From Methylophilus medardensis (GTDB lineage: Bacteria > Pseudomonadota > Gammaproteobacteria > Burkholderiales > Methylophilaceae), in the NCBI RefSeq assembly GCF_006363915.1, contig NZ_CP040946.1: a stretch of 64,000 nucleotides of DNA, one strand, 5' to 3'. The position numbers were made by a program, and so were the translations under genes. Positions 41,839 to 49,971 of this stretch are shown here, piece by piece; the first letter of the stretch is position 1, and each line of letters opens with the position of its first letter. The notes below the pieces were generated by a model. It made no database searches, was not told the DNA's origin, and worked only from the letters and a program-made list of their open reading frames with translations.

Positions 41839-43008
41839 CTATGCCCCTTTGCTTACGGCTTTAACAGCTTGCTGGGCACCGTCAGTCAGGCCTTCAGCTG
41901 AAATAATATTCAATCCGCTATCGCGAAGCATTTGTTTACCCAGCTCAACGTTGGTCCCCTCGAGACGGACAATCACTGGAATCGTCATGCCTACTTCGCG
42001 GACAGCGGTGATAATGCCGGTCGCAATGATGTCACAACGCATGATGCCGCCAAAAATGTTGACCAGAATCGCTTTGACATTGCTATCTGCCAGAATAATT
42101 TTAAACGCCTTGGTGACCGTTTCTGCGGTCGCCCCACCGCCCACATCCAGAAAGTTGGCGGGCATCCCGCCATGCAGCTTAATCAAATCCATGGTGGCCA
42201 TGGCTAAGCCCGCGCCATTGACCATGCAACCGATATTGCCATTTAAGGCGATGTAGTTGAGGCCACTGTGGTGCGCTTCTGCCTCTTTGGCATCATCCTG
42301 CGACCAATCACGAATTTCGGCAAACGGTTTCTGGCGATACAGTGCATTGTCATCGACGGTCATTTTACAATCGAGCGCCACCAGTTTACCGTCAGTGGTG
42401 ACGATTAATGGATTGATCTCAAGCAAAGCCAAGTCGTTGTCTTTAAATAATTTATACAAGCCCTTGGCGAGTTTGGTGAACGCACCGATCTGGTCGCCGC
42501 TCAATTCAAGACTAAACGCCAGATTGCGTGCTTGGAAATCGACCAAGCCATTAAGCGGGTCACAAACTTCTTGCAGAATTTTTTCTGGTTGGGTGGCGGC
42601 GATTTCTTCAATGTCCATCCCGCCAGCACTTGAGGCTACCATCACCACACGCTCGAGGCTGCGATCAACCAACATCGACAAATAGAGCTCACGGGCAATC
42701 GGTAAAGTTTGCTCAACCAACACTTGGTGCACGGGTTGACCATCTGGTGCATTTTGGTAGGTGACCAAGTGTTTACCCAATAAGCCGCCGGCGACCGTTT
42801 GTGCCTCAAGCGCGGATTTGACCACTTTGACACCACCGGCTTTGCCCCGTCCACCGGCGTGCACTTGGGCTTTAACGACCCATGCGTCTCCCCCTAGTTC
42901 TTTGGTGGCGGCAGCCGCAGCTTCTTCTGATTGGACGACTAGACCGGCCGGGGTTGCCAAACCGTACTTTTGCAGTAGCTGTTTGGCCTGGTATTCGTGC
43001 AGATTCAT
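41839..43008 (-). CDS. sucC: Succinyl-CoA synthetase subunit beta (ADP-forming)
   Basis: The 389-residue subunit begins MNLHEYQAKQLLQKYGLATP and has an ATP-grasp domain (KAQVHAGGRGKAGGVK) with the C-terminal VNIFGGIMRCD and VRLEGTNVELGKQML motifs. It heads an apparent operon sucC-sucD-ankyrin-nadE. Many methylotrophs of this family lack 2-oxoglutarate dehydrogenase; here the neighbouring genes are not sucAB, so the enzyme may serve succinyl-CoA supply for biosynthesis (inference). Confidence 0.97.
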   Translation of the reverse strand: MNLHEYQAKQLLQKYGLATPAGLVVQSEEAAAAATKELGGDAWVVKAQVHAGGRGKAGGVKVVKSALEAQTVAGGLLGKHLVTYQNAPDGQPVHQVLVEQTLPIARELYLSMLVDRSLERVVMVASSAGGMDIEEIAATQPEKILQEVCDPLNGLVDFQARNLAFSLELSGDQIGAFTKLAKGLYKLFKDNDLALLEINPLIVTTDGKLVALDCKMTVDDNALYRQKPFAEIRDWSQDDAKEAEAHHSGLNYIALNGNIGCMVNGAGLAMATMDLIKLHGGMPANFLDVGGGATAETVTKAFKIILADSNVKAILVNIFGGIMRCDIIATGIITAVREVGMTIPVIVRLEGTNVELGKQMLRDSGLNIISAEGLTDGAQQAVKAVSKGA

Positions 43009-43080
43009 GAACGTAGGGGGCTTTAGTTGGTTAAGCTGCTATTTTCGCGCAAATACCCCATCAAGGCTAGACTACAAACA

Positions 43081-43109
43081 AAAAAACCGTACACGTGTAC
43101 GGTTTTTTG
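43081..43109. terminator. Terminator between the haem-motif membrane protein gene and sucC
   Basis: AAAAAACCGTACA and TGTACGGTTTTTT form a perfect palindromic stem with A/T tracts, just after the stop of the minus-strand membrane protein gene and upstream of the sucC start. Confidence 0.88.
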
Positions 43110-43121
43110 TAGCCTAGCGGA

Positions 43122-43892
43122 TTAAAGGTCTTGCGCCCAAGCGTTGCCGTAGACTTTTGCGTGCCGAGACATCACCAGCATTTGATACATGCTGACGACC
43201 CACATATAGCTCGAGGCGAGACTGTATCCAATGCCGCCGATGATGGTCAGCCAAGCAAAATGTGGCGATAGTTTGGTCAGCCACCAAGACATCACATCGA
43301 TAATCAAAAAGCCGAATGGAAACGCAATGGCAATAATTTTTGCCGTTTTAGGCACATTGACCGCAAAACTAAAAATCAGGCCAATAAAAAAGAAAATAAA
43401 ACTGATGCCAAACAGGTGGATATGCGACACGCGGGTCAAACCACTAATGGTCGCGCCATCATTGACTTCGGCGCGGGATTTCACTTCTGCGTATTTGGTG
43501 AAGTCAGGAATGCCAGGAATCTGGCTATGACACATGACGCAGTGCTTGGCGAACACCGCTTTGTAATGTGACTCCCACTGGGCTTCAGGGGCGCCTTGTT
43601 GCGCCCATTTGATGATGTCTTCGCGGACTGCGAGAGGCGCTTTGTCCGACATGGAGCCATTTAATTTACTGGCCAATTTAGTGCCGCTACGGTCACCATA
43701 ATAGCTGTAGACAATATCATCCACAGATAAGCCAAATTTGCCATCAGCCATACCGTGCGTCAGCATGATTTGCAAGCCGGCCATGCCTAATCCGACCCCC
43801 ACTACCAATAGATAGCCGATAAAAAGCGCTTTGAGCGGCAGTGGTAAGTTAGGCAAGTTCAGCCAAGACAACGTGTGTAAATCTTGTTTCAT
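43122..43892 (-). CDS. Multi-span membrane protein with one c-type haem motif
   Basis: The 256-residue protein has a hydrophobic helix (about 21-45), a hydrophilic loop of about 100 residues containing the only haem-binding motif CVMCH (118-122, within HCVMCHSQIP), and four further helices (about 156-178, 185-203, 213-228 and 229-243). If the loop is periplasmic, as haem c attachment requires, the protein is a membrane-anchored monohaem cytochrome. Histidines in VSHIHLFG and others could bind further cofactor. I do not recognise an assigned family; homologues are probably 'hypothetical'. It is a single gene with its own terminator. Confidence 0.8.
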   Translation of the reverse strand: MKQDLHTLSWLNLPNLPLPLKALFIGYLLVVGVGLGMAGLQIMLTHGMADGKFGLSVDDIVYSYYGDRSGTKLASKLNGSMSDKAPLAVREDIIKWAQQGAPEAQWESHYKAVFAKHCVMCHSQIPGIPDFTKYAEVKSRAEVNDGATISGLTRVSHIHLFGISFIFFFIGLIFSFAVNVPKTAKIIAIAFPFGFLIIDVMSWWLTKLSPHFAWLTIIGGIGYSLASSYMWVVSMYQMLVMSRHAKVYGNAWAQDL

Positions 43893-44039
43893 AGGTTCCC
43901 CGGGAGTGTCATTTTTCGTCAGGATACCATTGCTGCCAGCAAAGCAAAAACAGAAAAACAGCTTTAAAACAGCCTGTACTCAGTGTTTGGGTGGGCTGCT
44001 GGTATACTTGCGCTTTTGCTTAATAAGTAGATTCAGATC

Positions 44040-44879
44040 ATGCGTTTAGTTGTTCAAGGCCCTGCCATCACTATGGCACACTTGTCTCACATTCATGGCT
44101 TAATCGGCGGCCATACTCAGTTTATGCAGCTTGCGGCGCATGCGTATTACCTGCCGGTGAGTGAGGGTGATTACCTCGATGTGAAAGCATTTTGTGCCAG
44201 CCAACAGATCGATTGCGCATTGGTCGAAGATCGTCAACGCTTATCGCATATTGGGCTGTGCGTGATGGACATGGACTCGACCCTGATTGCCATTGAATGT
44301 ATTGATGAGATCGCAGACATGATGCAACTCAAGCCTCAAGTGGCGGAAATCACCGAGGCCGCCATGCGTGGTGAGCTTGATTTTTCGGCCAGCTTACGTA
44401 AACGCGTCGCCTTACTTAAAGGCTTGCCTGCAAGCGCATTGCAACGTGTGATCGAGGAGCGTTTAACCTTTAATCCAGGTGCGCAAACCTGGGTCAATAC
44501 TTGTAAGCAAAATGGCATTAAAACCATGGTGGTTTCTGGGGGCTTCACTTTTTTTGCCGATTACGTCAAAGATACCTTGGGTTTGGATTACGCCGTTTCT
44601 AATACCTTGGCTATTACGGATGGCAAGCTCACGGGGGAGGTGGTCGGCGAGATCGTCGATGCCCAGCGCAAAGCCGATGAGCTCATTCACTTGCGTGACG
44701 CGCTTGGGCTGGAGGCGTCGCAAACCATTGCAATCGGGGATGGTGCGAATGACCTAGCTATGATGCAGGTGGCAGGGATTGGGGTGGCTTATCATGCCAA
44801 GCCAGTGGTGCAGCAACAAGCGATGTATGCGCTGAATATTGTCGGCTTGGATGGGGTGGCAAATCTGTTGACGATTTAG
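44040..44879 (+). CDS. serB: Phosphoserine phosphatase
   Basis: The 279-residue HAD-family enzyme has the nucleophile motif DMDST (Asp77), the SGGFTFF motif II and the IGDGANDLAMM motif IV. The N-terminal 70 residues form a small domain in place of the ACT-like region of the E. coli enzyme. It performs the last step of serine biosynthesis in the cytosol. The single gene is divergent from the haem-motif membrane protein. Confidence 0.96.
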   Translation: MRLVVQGPAITMAHLSHIHGLIGGHTQFMQLAAHAYYLPVSEGDYLDVKAFCASQQIDCALVEDRQRLSHIGLCVMDMDSTLIAIECIDEIADMMQLKPQVAEITEAAMRGELDFSASLRKRVALLKGLPASALQRVIEERLTFNPGAQTWVNTCKQNGIKTMVVSGGFTFFADYVKDTLGLDYAVSNTLAITDGKLTGEVVGEIVDAQRKADELIHLRDALGLEASQTIAIGDGANDLAMMQVAGIGVAYHAKPVVQQQAMYALNIVGLDGVANLLTI

Positions 44880-45148
44880 CCCTGGCCTAGCCACTGACTG
44901 GTGCGCAAGGGTCTTTTAGCCCCTCATCGATTGCGCCGTTGCAGGTCATGAAAAATAAATAATTGATTTATTTATACTTTTTTTGAAAATAACGTTTGCT
45001 ATTGTGGCGGTTAAGGCGCATAGTGGCGTTTCGCGAAGTTCAAGCATTGTTGTTTTCTCTGGTGTTATCTTTCGGTTCTATCGTTAATCCCGCTACTTGA
45101 CCCTCGCCCTAAATAGGGGAAACCCTTTCATTTTTTAAGGAAATTATT
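44880..45148 (+). promoter_or_regulatory. Long leader region of the cold-shock gene
   Basis: The 269 bases between serB and the cold-shock gene hold no open frame of note. The distal part has a very AT-rich stretch (44950-44990) suitable for a promoter, and a structured segment (CCCT-aaat-AGGG near 45107-45118) precedes the AAGGAAATT ribosome site. A long 5' leader that refolds with temperature is known for cspA-type mRNAs; here it is inferred from the distance alone. Confidence 0.4.
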
Positions 45149-45355
45149 ATGGCTACAGGTATTGTAAAATGGTTTAACGATGCAAAAGGTTTTGGTTTCA
45201 TTACGCCTGATCAAGGTGGTGACGACTTATTCGCGCATTTCTCAGAAATTCAATCTGCTGGTTTCAAAAGCTTGGCAGATAACCAACGCGTTTCTTATGA
45301 AGAAACTACAGGCCCTAAAGGCAAACAAGCGTCTGCAATTCAAGTGATTGCTTAA
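45149..45355 (+). CDS. Cold-shock-domain protein, CspA family
   Basis: The 68-residue protein consists of a single cold-shock domain with RNP1 KGFGFI and RNP2 DLFAHF, and the start GIVKWFNDAKGFGF. It binds single-stranded RNA/DNA as an RNA chaperone. A good AAGGAA ribosome site lies upstream, a strong terminator follows, and infA comes next on the same strand. Several paralogues are usual, so no numbered name is given. Confidence 0.96.
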   Translation: MATGIVKWFNDAKGFGFITPDQGGDDLFAHFSEIQSAGFKSLADNQRVSYEETTGPKGKQASAIQVIA

Positions 45356-45387
45356 GCACGTGCGTTTGGGTGAAACTCACCCCCGAT

Positions 45388-45412
45388 AAAGCCCGTTTGT
45401 ACGGGCTTTTTT
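45388..45412 (+). terminator. Terminator after the cold-shock gene
   Basis: AAAGCCCGT pairs with ACGGGCTTT around TTGT and runs into TTTTTTG, then more T. Confidence 0.88.
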
Positions 45413-45435
45413 GTTTTTTATTATAAGGATACTAA

Positions 45436-45672
45436 ATGGCTAAAGAAGAATTGATTGAAATGCAGGGCGCCGTCACTGAGATTTTGCCGGATGCACGCTA
45501 CCGTGTGACCTTAGAAAACGGGCATAAACTGATTGCTTACACGGGTGGCAAAATGCGCAAACATAAAATCCGTATTTTGGCGGGTGACAAAATTACCATC
45601 GAAATGTCACCGTACGATATGGGCAAAGGGCGTATCACTTTCCGCCATCTGCCACCGCGTAAGCCTTCATAG
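45436..45672 (+). CDS. infA: Translation initiation factor IF-1
   Basis: The 78-residue single S1/OB-fold protein begins MAKEELIEMQGAVTEILPDA and has the conserved GKMRKHKIRI and YDMGKGRITFR. IF-1 occupies the ribosomal A site during initiation. It stands outside the ribosomal-protein operon, next to a cold-shock gene, and betaproteobacteria often carry two infA copies, so this may be the second copy. The terminator of the upstream gene lies only 24 bases before the start, so any separate promoter must overlap it. Confidence 0.95.
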   Translation: MAKEELIEMQGAVTEILPDARYRVTLENGHKLIAYTGGKMRKHKIRILAGDKITIEMSPYDMGKGRITFRHLPPRKPS

Positions 45673-45679
45673 GGCGTTT

Positions 45680-46489
45680 TTAGCCGGTCTCAGCATTTAA
45701 ATAGGCTAATTCAATATCGCTAAACCCAGCGAGTTTGCGGGCCTCCATATTAAAAGGTGGCCGCAATGTGGGGGCTTGATATTGTTGCCTCAGTCTTTCA
45801 AAGGTCACCACAATATCCAGTCCGCGCTGATCGCATAAAAACTGGAACCAACGGTTGCCAATGGCCACATGGCCGATTTCGTCCCGTAGAATAATATCCA
45901 GAATCGCTGCCGCCGCATGATCCCCTGCTTGCGACAGTTTTTGTTTTAATGGGGGCGCGGCATCCAGTCCGCGGGCTTCTAAGGTGCGCGGCACAAGCGC
46001 CATGCGTGCGAGTACATCCGATTGCGTCTTTTCCACCATCTCCCAGAGGCTGTTGTGGCCATCAAAATCGCCATAATCAAATCCCAGCGTTTGCAAATGC
46101 GTGCGCAGCAATGAAAAGTGGTAAGCCTCTTCTTTTGCCACTTGCAGCCAGTCACGGTAAAAGTCGAGCGGCATATCGGTAAAGCGCCAGACGGCGTCAA
46201 GGGCTAAATTAATCGCATTAAATTCAATATGTGCCAATGCATGAATCAACGCCGCACGTCCTTCTGCGGTATTCATGGCGCGGCGTTGAAGGTGTTTGGG
46301 CGGCACCAGCGTCGGTTTGGCGGGTCGCCCCGGAATCTGCGCTGCTTGTGCTTGGATCAAGCGCGTGGGGTCGAGTAAAAGTGTGCCTGCGCCAGCCGTC
46401 TCCCACAGCGAAAGTGTTTGTGCACATTTTTGTGTGGGATCACACAGTGTCAATGCTTGAAGGGCGAGGGTTCTCAGGCAGGCGGTCAT
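45680..46489 (-). CDS. DUF455 ferritin-like protein
   Basis: The 269-residue helical protein has the candidate di-iron ligands AHIEFNAIN, KEEAYHFSLL and RDEIGHVAIG, the arrangement of the ferritin-like DUF455 family. The N-terminal TLALQALTLCDPTQKC matches the family start, which supports the ATG at 46489 although it overlaps the sensor-kinase gene by 50 bases. The family's enzymatic role is unknown; it resembles MiaE-like di-iron hydroxylases in fold. It may be co-expressed with the two-component system upstream. Confidence 0.88.
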   Translation of the reverse strand: MTACLRTLALQALTLCDPTQKCAQTLSLWETAGAGTLLLDPTRLIQAQAAQIPGRPAKPTLVPPKHLQRRAMNTAEGRAALIHALAHIEFNAINLALDAVWRFTDMPLDFYRDWLQVAKEEAYHFSLLRTHLQTLGFDYGDFDGHNSLWEMVEKTQSDVLARMALVPRTLEARGLDAAPPLKQKLSQAGDHAAAAILDIILRDEIGHVAIGNRWFQFLCDQRGLDIVVTFERLRQQYQAPTLRPPFNMEARKLAGFSDIELAYLNAETG

Positions 46490-47891
46490 AAGCTTGAAAT
46501 TTTACCGTGAATCGGCTGCCAATGTGTTGTGTTGTTGGATGTGTTAGCCCCGGAAGCACGGTGATGTTGGCATTGTGGTGTTCTGCAATCTCAGCCACGA
46601 TCGCTAGACCTAAGCCACAACCATTGCCCTGATTGGGATCCAGACGGTGAAACCGCTCAAAAATGAGCGCCGTCTGATCCGCTGGAATGCCAACGCCACT
46701 GTCAGACACTTGTAATTGCAGTTGCTGGCCTGTTCGCCATAAACGAATTTCAATCAAACCTAGCGCCGGCGTGTATTGAATGGCGTTTTCTAGTAGGTTG
46801 TTAAGCATCTCTGACAGCATGAGTGCGTCGCCAAGAATCGTATCCTGTTGGGTTTCGATTAATACTTCCAGCTCTAGTTGCTTGTCTGACGCTGGGCCCA
46901 CCCAGCGAGCACATTGCTCATAAATAACGCTGGTGAGCGACACTGGCTGAAGCTCTAGCTGACTGCTGGCTGCATCTGTTCTAGCCATGCTGAGTAAGCG
47001 TTGGATAAGATGCGACAAGCGCGTGGTGCTGCGCAACATATAATCTAATGGCTCTTGCAAGGCGGCTGGCGGCTGGCTTCTTAGTGCCAGTTCTGCTTGC
47101 GTTTGTAAGCCTGCAATCGGAGTGCGTAATTGGTGAGAGGCATCGGCAATAAATTGCTGCTGCTGTTGTAAGCCGGCTTTAACCCGAGACAGCAGGGCAT
47201 TCATGGCGTCTACCATCGGTTGCAATTCTAAGGGGGTTGAGGTGGTATCTAAGGGGCTCAGGTCGCGGTGTGAGCGTTGGTGCAAAGACTGACGGAGGTC
47301 TTGCATGGGCTTCAGTGCAAAGTGTATGCCCAGCTCGATGACAATGGCGGCAAGGATCATCATCAACACTTGTGGTAACACCATTTCTTCGACCATTTCT
47401 GCCACCATCGCGTCGCGTTTGCCAGTGGTTTCGGCCATCGTGATCAAAATATTGGGTGCGTTGATTGATTTGCTCTCTGGTAAGCCGAAGGTGACTGCGC
47501 GAATCGCTTCGTTTTGATAGCGGCTGTTGTAATAAACTTGCTGGTTGCCAGCGGGTGGTTTGGGTGGCAGTGGCAATTGCGCCTCCCCAAACACCAGTTT
47601 TCCTTGCGCGGTACTAATGCGGATATAAATGCGGTCACCTTCGTTATAGCTCAGTAGGTGACTTGCGACTTCAGGGATTTCGATCTTCACTTCGTTATTG
47701 GCATCAATGACTACTTCATCAGCCAACGCCAGCACTGTGCGCAACAGTGCCTGATCATAGGCTTGTGTTGCGTAGAGCAGTGCGCGTGAATAAGACAGTA
47801 CGGCAGAAACGCCCAACACCAGTAGCATGGTTAATAATAACCACAACCGTAATTGGTTTTTAAGTGAGCGTGGCCCCGTCATATTAGGCAT
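46440..47891 (-). CDS. Sensor histidine kinase, QseC/PmrB-like
   Basis: The 483-residue kinase has an N-terminal transmembrane helix (about 15-33), a periplasmic sensor region of about 135 residues in the two-component-sensor N-terminal style, a second helix (about 171-192), HAMP-like segment, HisKA H-box ASHQLRTP (His253) and HATPase with NLLENAIQYTP, DSGVGIPAD and GCGLGLAI. The partner regulator is immediately upstream and overlaps by 8 bases. The stimulus is unknown. The 3' end overlaps the DUF455 gene by 50 bases. Confidence 0.92.
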   Translation of the reverse strand: MPNMTGPRSLKNQLRLWLLLTMLLVLGVSAVLSYSRALLYATQAYDQALLRTVLALADEVVIDANNEVKIEIPEVASHLLSYNEGDRIYIRISTAQGKLVFGEAQLPLPPKPPAGNQQVYYNSRYQNEAIRAVTFGLPESKSINAPNILITMAETTGKRDAMVAEMVEEMVLPQVLMMILAAIVIELGIHFALKPMQDLRQSLHQRSHRDLSPLDTTSTPLELQPMVDAMNALLSRVKAGLQQQQQFIADASHQLRTPIAGLQTQAELALRSQPPAALQEPLDYMLRSTTRLSHLIQRLLSMARTDAASSQLELQPVSLTSVIYEQCARWVGPASDKQLELEVLIETQQDTILGDALMLSEMLNNLLENAIQYTPALGLIEIRLWRTGQQLQLQVSDSGVGIPADQTALIFERFHRLDPNQGNGCGLGLAIVAEIAEHHNANITVLPGLTHPTTQHIGSRFTVKFQAYDRLPENPRPSSIDTV

Positions 47892-48576
47892 GTGAGGATG
47901 GATTCAGGTGTTCCGCTTCTAGCATATAGCCCAAGCCGCGCACGGTACGGATGTGCGCGCCACTCGGTTCGATTTTTTTGCGTAGGCGATGAATGTAAAC
48001 CTCAATCGCATTGTCGCCCAAGGTTTCATCCCAATTACACAGCGACTCCATGATTTGCTCTTTGGCGATGATCTTTCCCATGCGCATCATTAAGGTCTCT
48101 AGAAGGTTAAGTTCGCGTGCCGACAATGTGATCGGCTGGTCATTGATACTGGCCAGTTTGTTAGCGACATCCAGTTTTAAATTACCACATTGCAACGGTA
48201 AGTTGTTGCCCAATTTGCTGCGGCGGATTAGGGCGCGTACCCGTGCTTCAAGCTCTTCGAGATGAAAAGGTTTGGTCAGAAAGTCATCCGCCCCTAGGTC
48301 TAAGGCTTGTACGCGGGTGGCGACATCTTCGCGGGCGGTCAAAATCAGCACCGCAATCGGGTTGGCAGTTTGTTGGCGTAAGTGAGCGAGTAACTGCATA
48401 CCATCCATGATAGGTAAGCCTAAATCCAGGATGACTAAATCATAAACGTCATCTTGAATCGCCCGCAGGGCTTGTTTGCCATCCGTCACATGGTCGACCG
48501 CATATTGTGACTGTGTCAACGCCCGCACCAGTCCATTGGCAATCACTAAATCATCTTCCACAATCAATACACGCAT
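47884..48576 (-). CDS. OmpR/PhoB-family response regulator
   Basis: The product has 230 residues from the ATG at 48576 (MRVLIVEDDLVIANGLVRAL); the frame is open a further 129 bases upstream but without family similarity. The receiver has Asp8-Asp9, phospho-acceptor Asp51 and the conserved lysine in FLTKPFHLEELEARV; the C-terminal winged helix ends EVYIHRLRKKIEPSGAHIRTVRGLGYML, typical of the QseB/PmrA branch. It is transcribed before its sensor kinase and divergent from a small secreted protein gene across a region with phased direct repeats. Confidence 0.95.
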   Translation of the reverse strand: MRVLIVEDDLVIANGLVRALTQSQYAVDHVTDGKQALRAIQDDVYDLVILDLGLPIMDGMQLLAHLRQQTANPIAVLILTAREDVATRVQALDLGADDFLTKPFHLEELEARVRALIRRSKLGNNLPLQCGNLKLDVANKLASINDQPITLSARELNLLETLMMRMGKIIAKEQIMESLCNWDETLGDNAIEVYIHRLRKKIEPSGAHIRTVRGLGYMLEAEHLNPSSHA

Positions 48577-48637
48577 GATTGATACCTGTTGAATAGAATG
48601 TGCCCAGTGTAACTCAAGGCTGGCAGGTTTTTCGTTT

Positions 48638-48677
48638 GTAAGTTTTGTGCAAGGCTGGCGTAAGTTGGCTGTAAGCC
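48638..48677. promoter_or_regulatory. Phased direct repeats, candidate OmpR-family operator
   Basis: Heptamers GTAAGTT (48638), GCAAGGC (48649), GTAAGTT (48660) and GTAAGCC (48671) recur every 11 bases. PhoB/PmrA-type regulators bind pairs of heptamers with exactly this 7+4 spacing. The array lies 62-100 bases upstream of the regulator gene and about 100 bases before the divergent small secreted protein gene, so it fits autoregulation plus control of that gene. Confidence 0.55.
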
Positions 48678-48775
48678 ACGGGGCGTATTCTGCAGTTGTG
48701 GACAAGACGTGCTTTGTGCCACGAGGTCGGATGAATACAACATACTACAAGCACCATAGCGATGAAGGAGCGACC

Positions 48776-48973
48776 ATGACGAAGACCAAAATGCTGTTAT
48801 TCCTGTCAGGATTCATTTTTTCTGCTTATGTTTTTGCTGGGACGAATCCTTCGCCTCACGACCAAATTGAGATGCAAAAACATTTGAAAGTAGCCAAACA
48901 CGCTGGTGCGCAGCCAGTGGTCAACGCTCCAAAAGAGATTGACAAAAAAACTGCGCAAACCAAGTCACTGTGA
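48776..48973 (+). CDS. Small secreted protein, function unknown
   Basis: The product has 65 residues from the ATG at 48776, which is preceded by GAAGGAG; upstream in-frame starts lack such a site. A signal peptide (residues 1-20, ending VFA before GTNPSPHD) is followed by a short lysine- and alanine-rich hydrophilic peptide of about 45 residues with no cysteine. No family is recognised. Its position opposite an OmpR-type regulator, next to candidate operator repeats, suggests it is a direct regulon member. Confidence 0.65.
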   Translation: MTKTKMLLFLSGFIFSAYVFAGTNPSPHDQIEMQKHLKVAKHAGAQPVVNAPKEIDKKTAQTKSL

Positions 48974-49045
48974 AGTTGCCTTCGCGCGCTGAATTCCCTG
49001 CAGCGCGCGGAGGTAATGAGCGGTTTCGTGTGTATCCTCTCACTT

Positions 49046-49070
49046 AACCACGCGCAAGCGTGGTTTTTTT
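49046..49070 (+). terminator. Terminator after the small secreted protein gene
   Basis: AACCACGC pairs with GCGTGGTT around GCAA, followed by T6. The T tract extends up to the stop of the converging beta-propeller gene. Confidence 0.8.
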
Positions 49071-49963
49071 TATTTGTGATCTGAAGATAACGGGAGGATA
49101 TCCAGCTTGCCTGCTTTCATGTCCGGCACCAGCAGGTGATGATCGTCTTGGCTTAGCGCAATATCTGCAGCGGCTTGATAGCCCGATTTGATCAGCGTGA
49201 CTTTGCGTTTTGCATCTACACTGAATATATTGCCGGATTTCCAGTCGCTGACATAAATCATACCGTTGGCTTGTTTGACGATGCCATCGCCACCGCCGAA
49301 GCCCTTCGCGACCTCTTCTAGTGTGCGGTTGAGCAAGTTGTAGTCGTATAGCACCCCAGAAGTGAAGTCGACGATCAAGAGATGTTCGCCCTTAGCATCA
49401 GCCAGCAACCCATTTGGCGCCAAAATACGTGCATCAATACGATCATCCAGCAACAGGCTCAGCGTGCGTTGCGGTGTGACTTTGTAGACCACACCACCTT
49501 TGCCGCTCCCTAGAATATCTCCACTGTCACTGATATACAGATTGCCATTCGCATCTGCGCTTAAGTCATTTAAAAATTGCGGTATTTTCGGAAAATCTGT
49601 TGCGGCTAAAAACACTTCAGCGTGTGCTGGTGCCTCGTTTAGGGCAACACGCAATACACGTGCTTTGTCAGCAATGTAAAGATCATTGCCGATAATCATC
49701 AGGCCTTTGGGGTCGTCCAAGCCTTGTAATAATACTGATGTTTTGCCATGGTCAATCACGCGGATCTGACCATCCCCATCTTGCCCAAAGCCATTAATCT
49801 CGGACACATAAATTTTGCCATCGGCGGCTTGTATGACCGACTCTGGCGTGAGTAAGCTATCGACGGGAGTCAAGCCATGCGCCTGACAAAGGCAGCTGAA
49901 CCCCAGCGTCAATGCGGTGAGCGAACTGCGCAACCAAGTGCGTTGTGAGAATGACATCTGCAT
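49070..49963 (-). CDS. Secreted SMP-30/NHL-type beta-propeller protein
   Basis: The 297-residue protein has a signal peptide (about 1-28, ending CQA). Repeated propeller-blade patterns (ESVIQAADGKIYVSEINGF, DDPKGLMIIGNDLYIADKA, DLSADANGNLYISDSGD, PNGLLADAKGEHLLIVDF, GIVKQANGMIYVSDW) indicate a six-bladed gluconolactonase/NHL-like propeller in the periplasm. Members of this fold bind ligands or hydrolyse lactones; the catalytic metal ligands cannot be assigned by eye. It is the last gene of the cytochrome/sulfide-dehydrogenase operon. Confidence 0.82.
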   Translation of the reverse strand: MQMSFSQRTWLRSSLTALTLGFSCLCQAHGLTPVDSLLTPESVIQAADGKIYVSEINGFGQDGDGQIRVIDHGKTSVLLQGLDDPKGLMIIGNDLYIADKARVLRVALNEAPAHAEVFLAATDFPKIPQFLNDLSADANGNLYISDSGDILGSGKGGVVYKVTPQRTLSLLLDDRIDARILAPNGLLADAKGEHLLIVDFTSGVLYDYNLLNRTLEEVAKGFGGGDGIVKQANGMIYVSDWKSGNIFSVDAKRKVTLIKSGYQAAADIALSQDDHHLLVPDMKAGKLDILPLSSDHK

Positions 49964-49971
49964 AAACCCTC

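Noticed and set aside
48983..49009. CGCGCGCTG/CAGCGCGCG hairpin after the small secreted protein gene
   Set aside because: A 9-bp stem without a T tract; the proper terminator lies 40 bases further on, so this was left as incidental structure.
49016..49084. A 22-codon ATG frame with GGAGGT immediately upstream, after the small secreted protein gene
   Set aside because: The ribosome site is only one base from the ATG, and the frame runs through the terminator hairpin and its T tract; it is almost certainly not translated.
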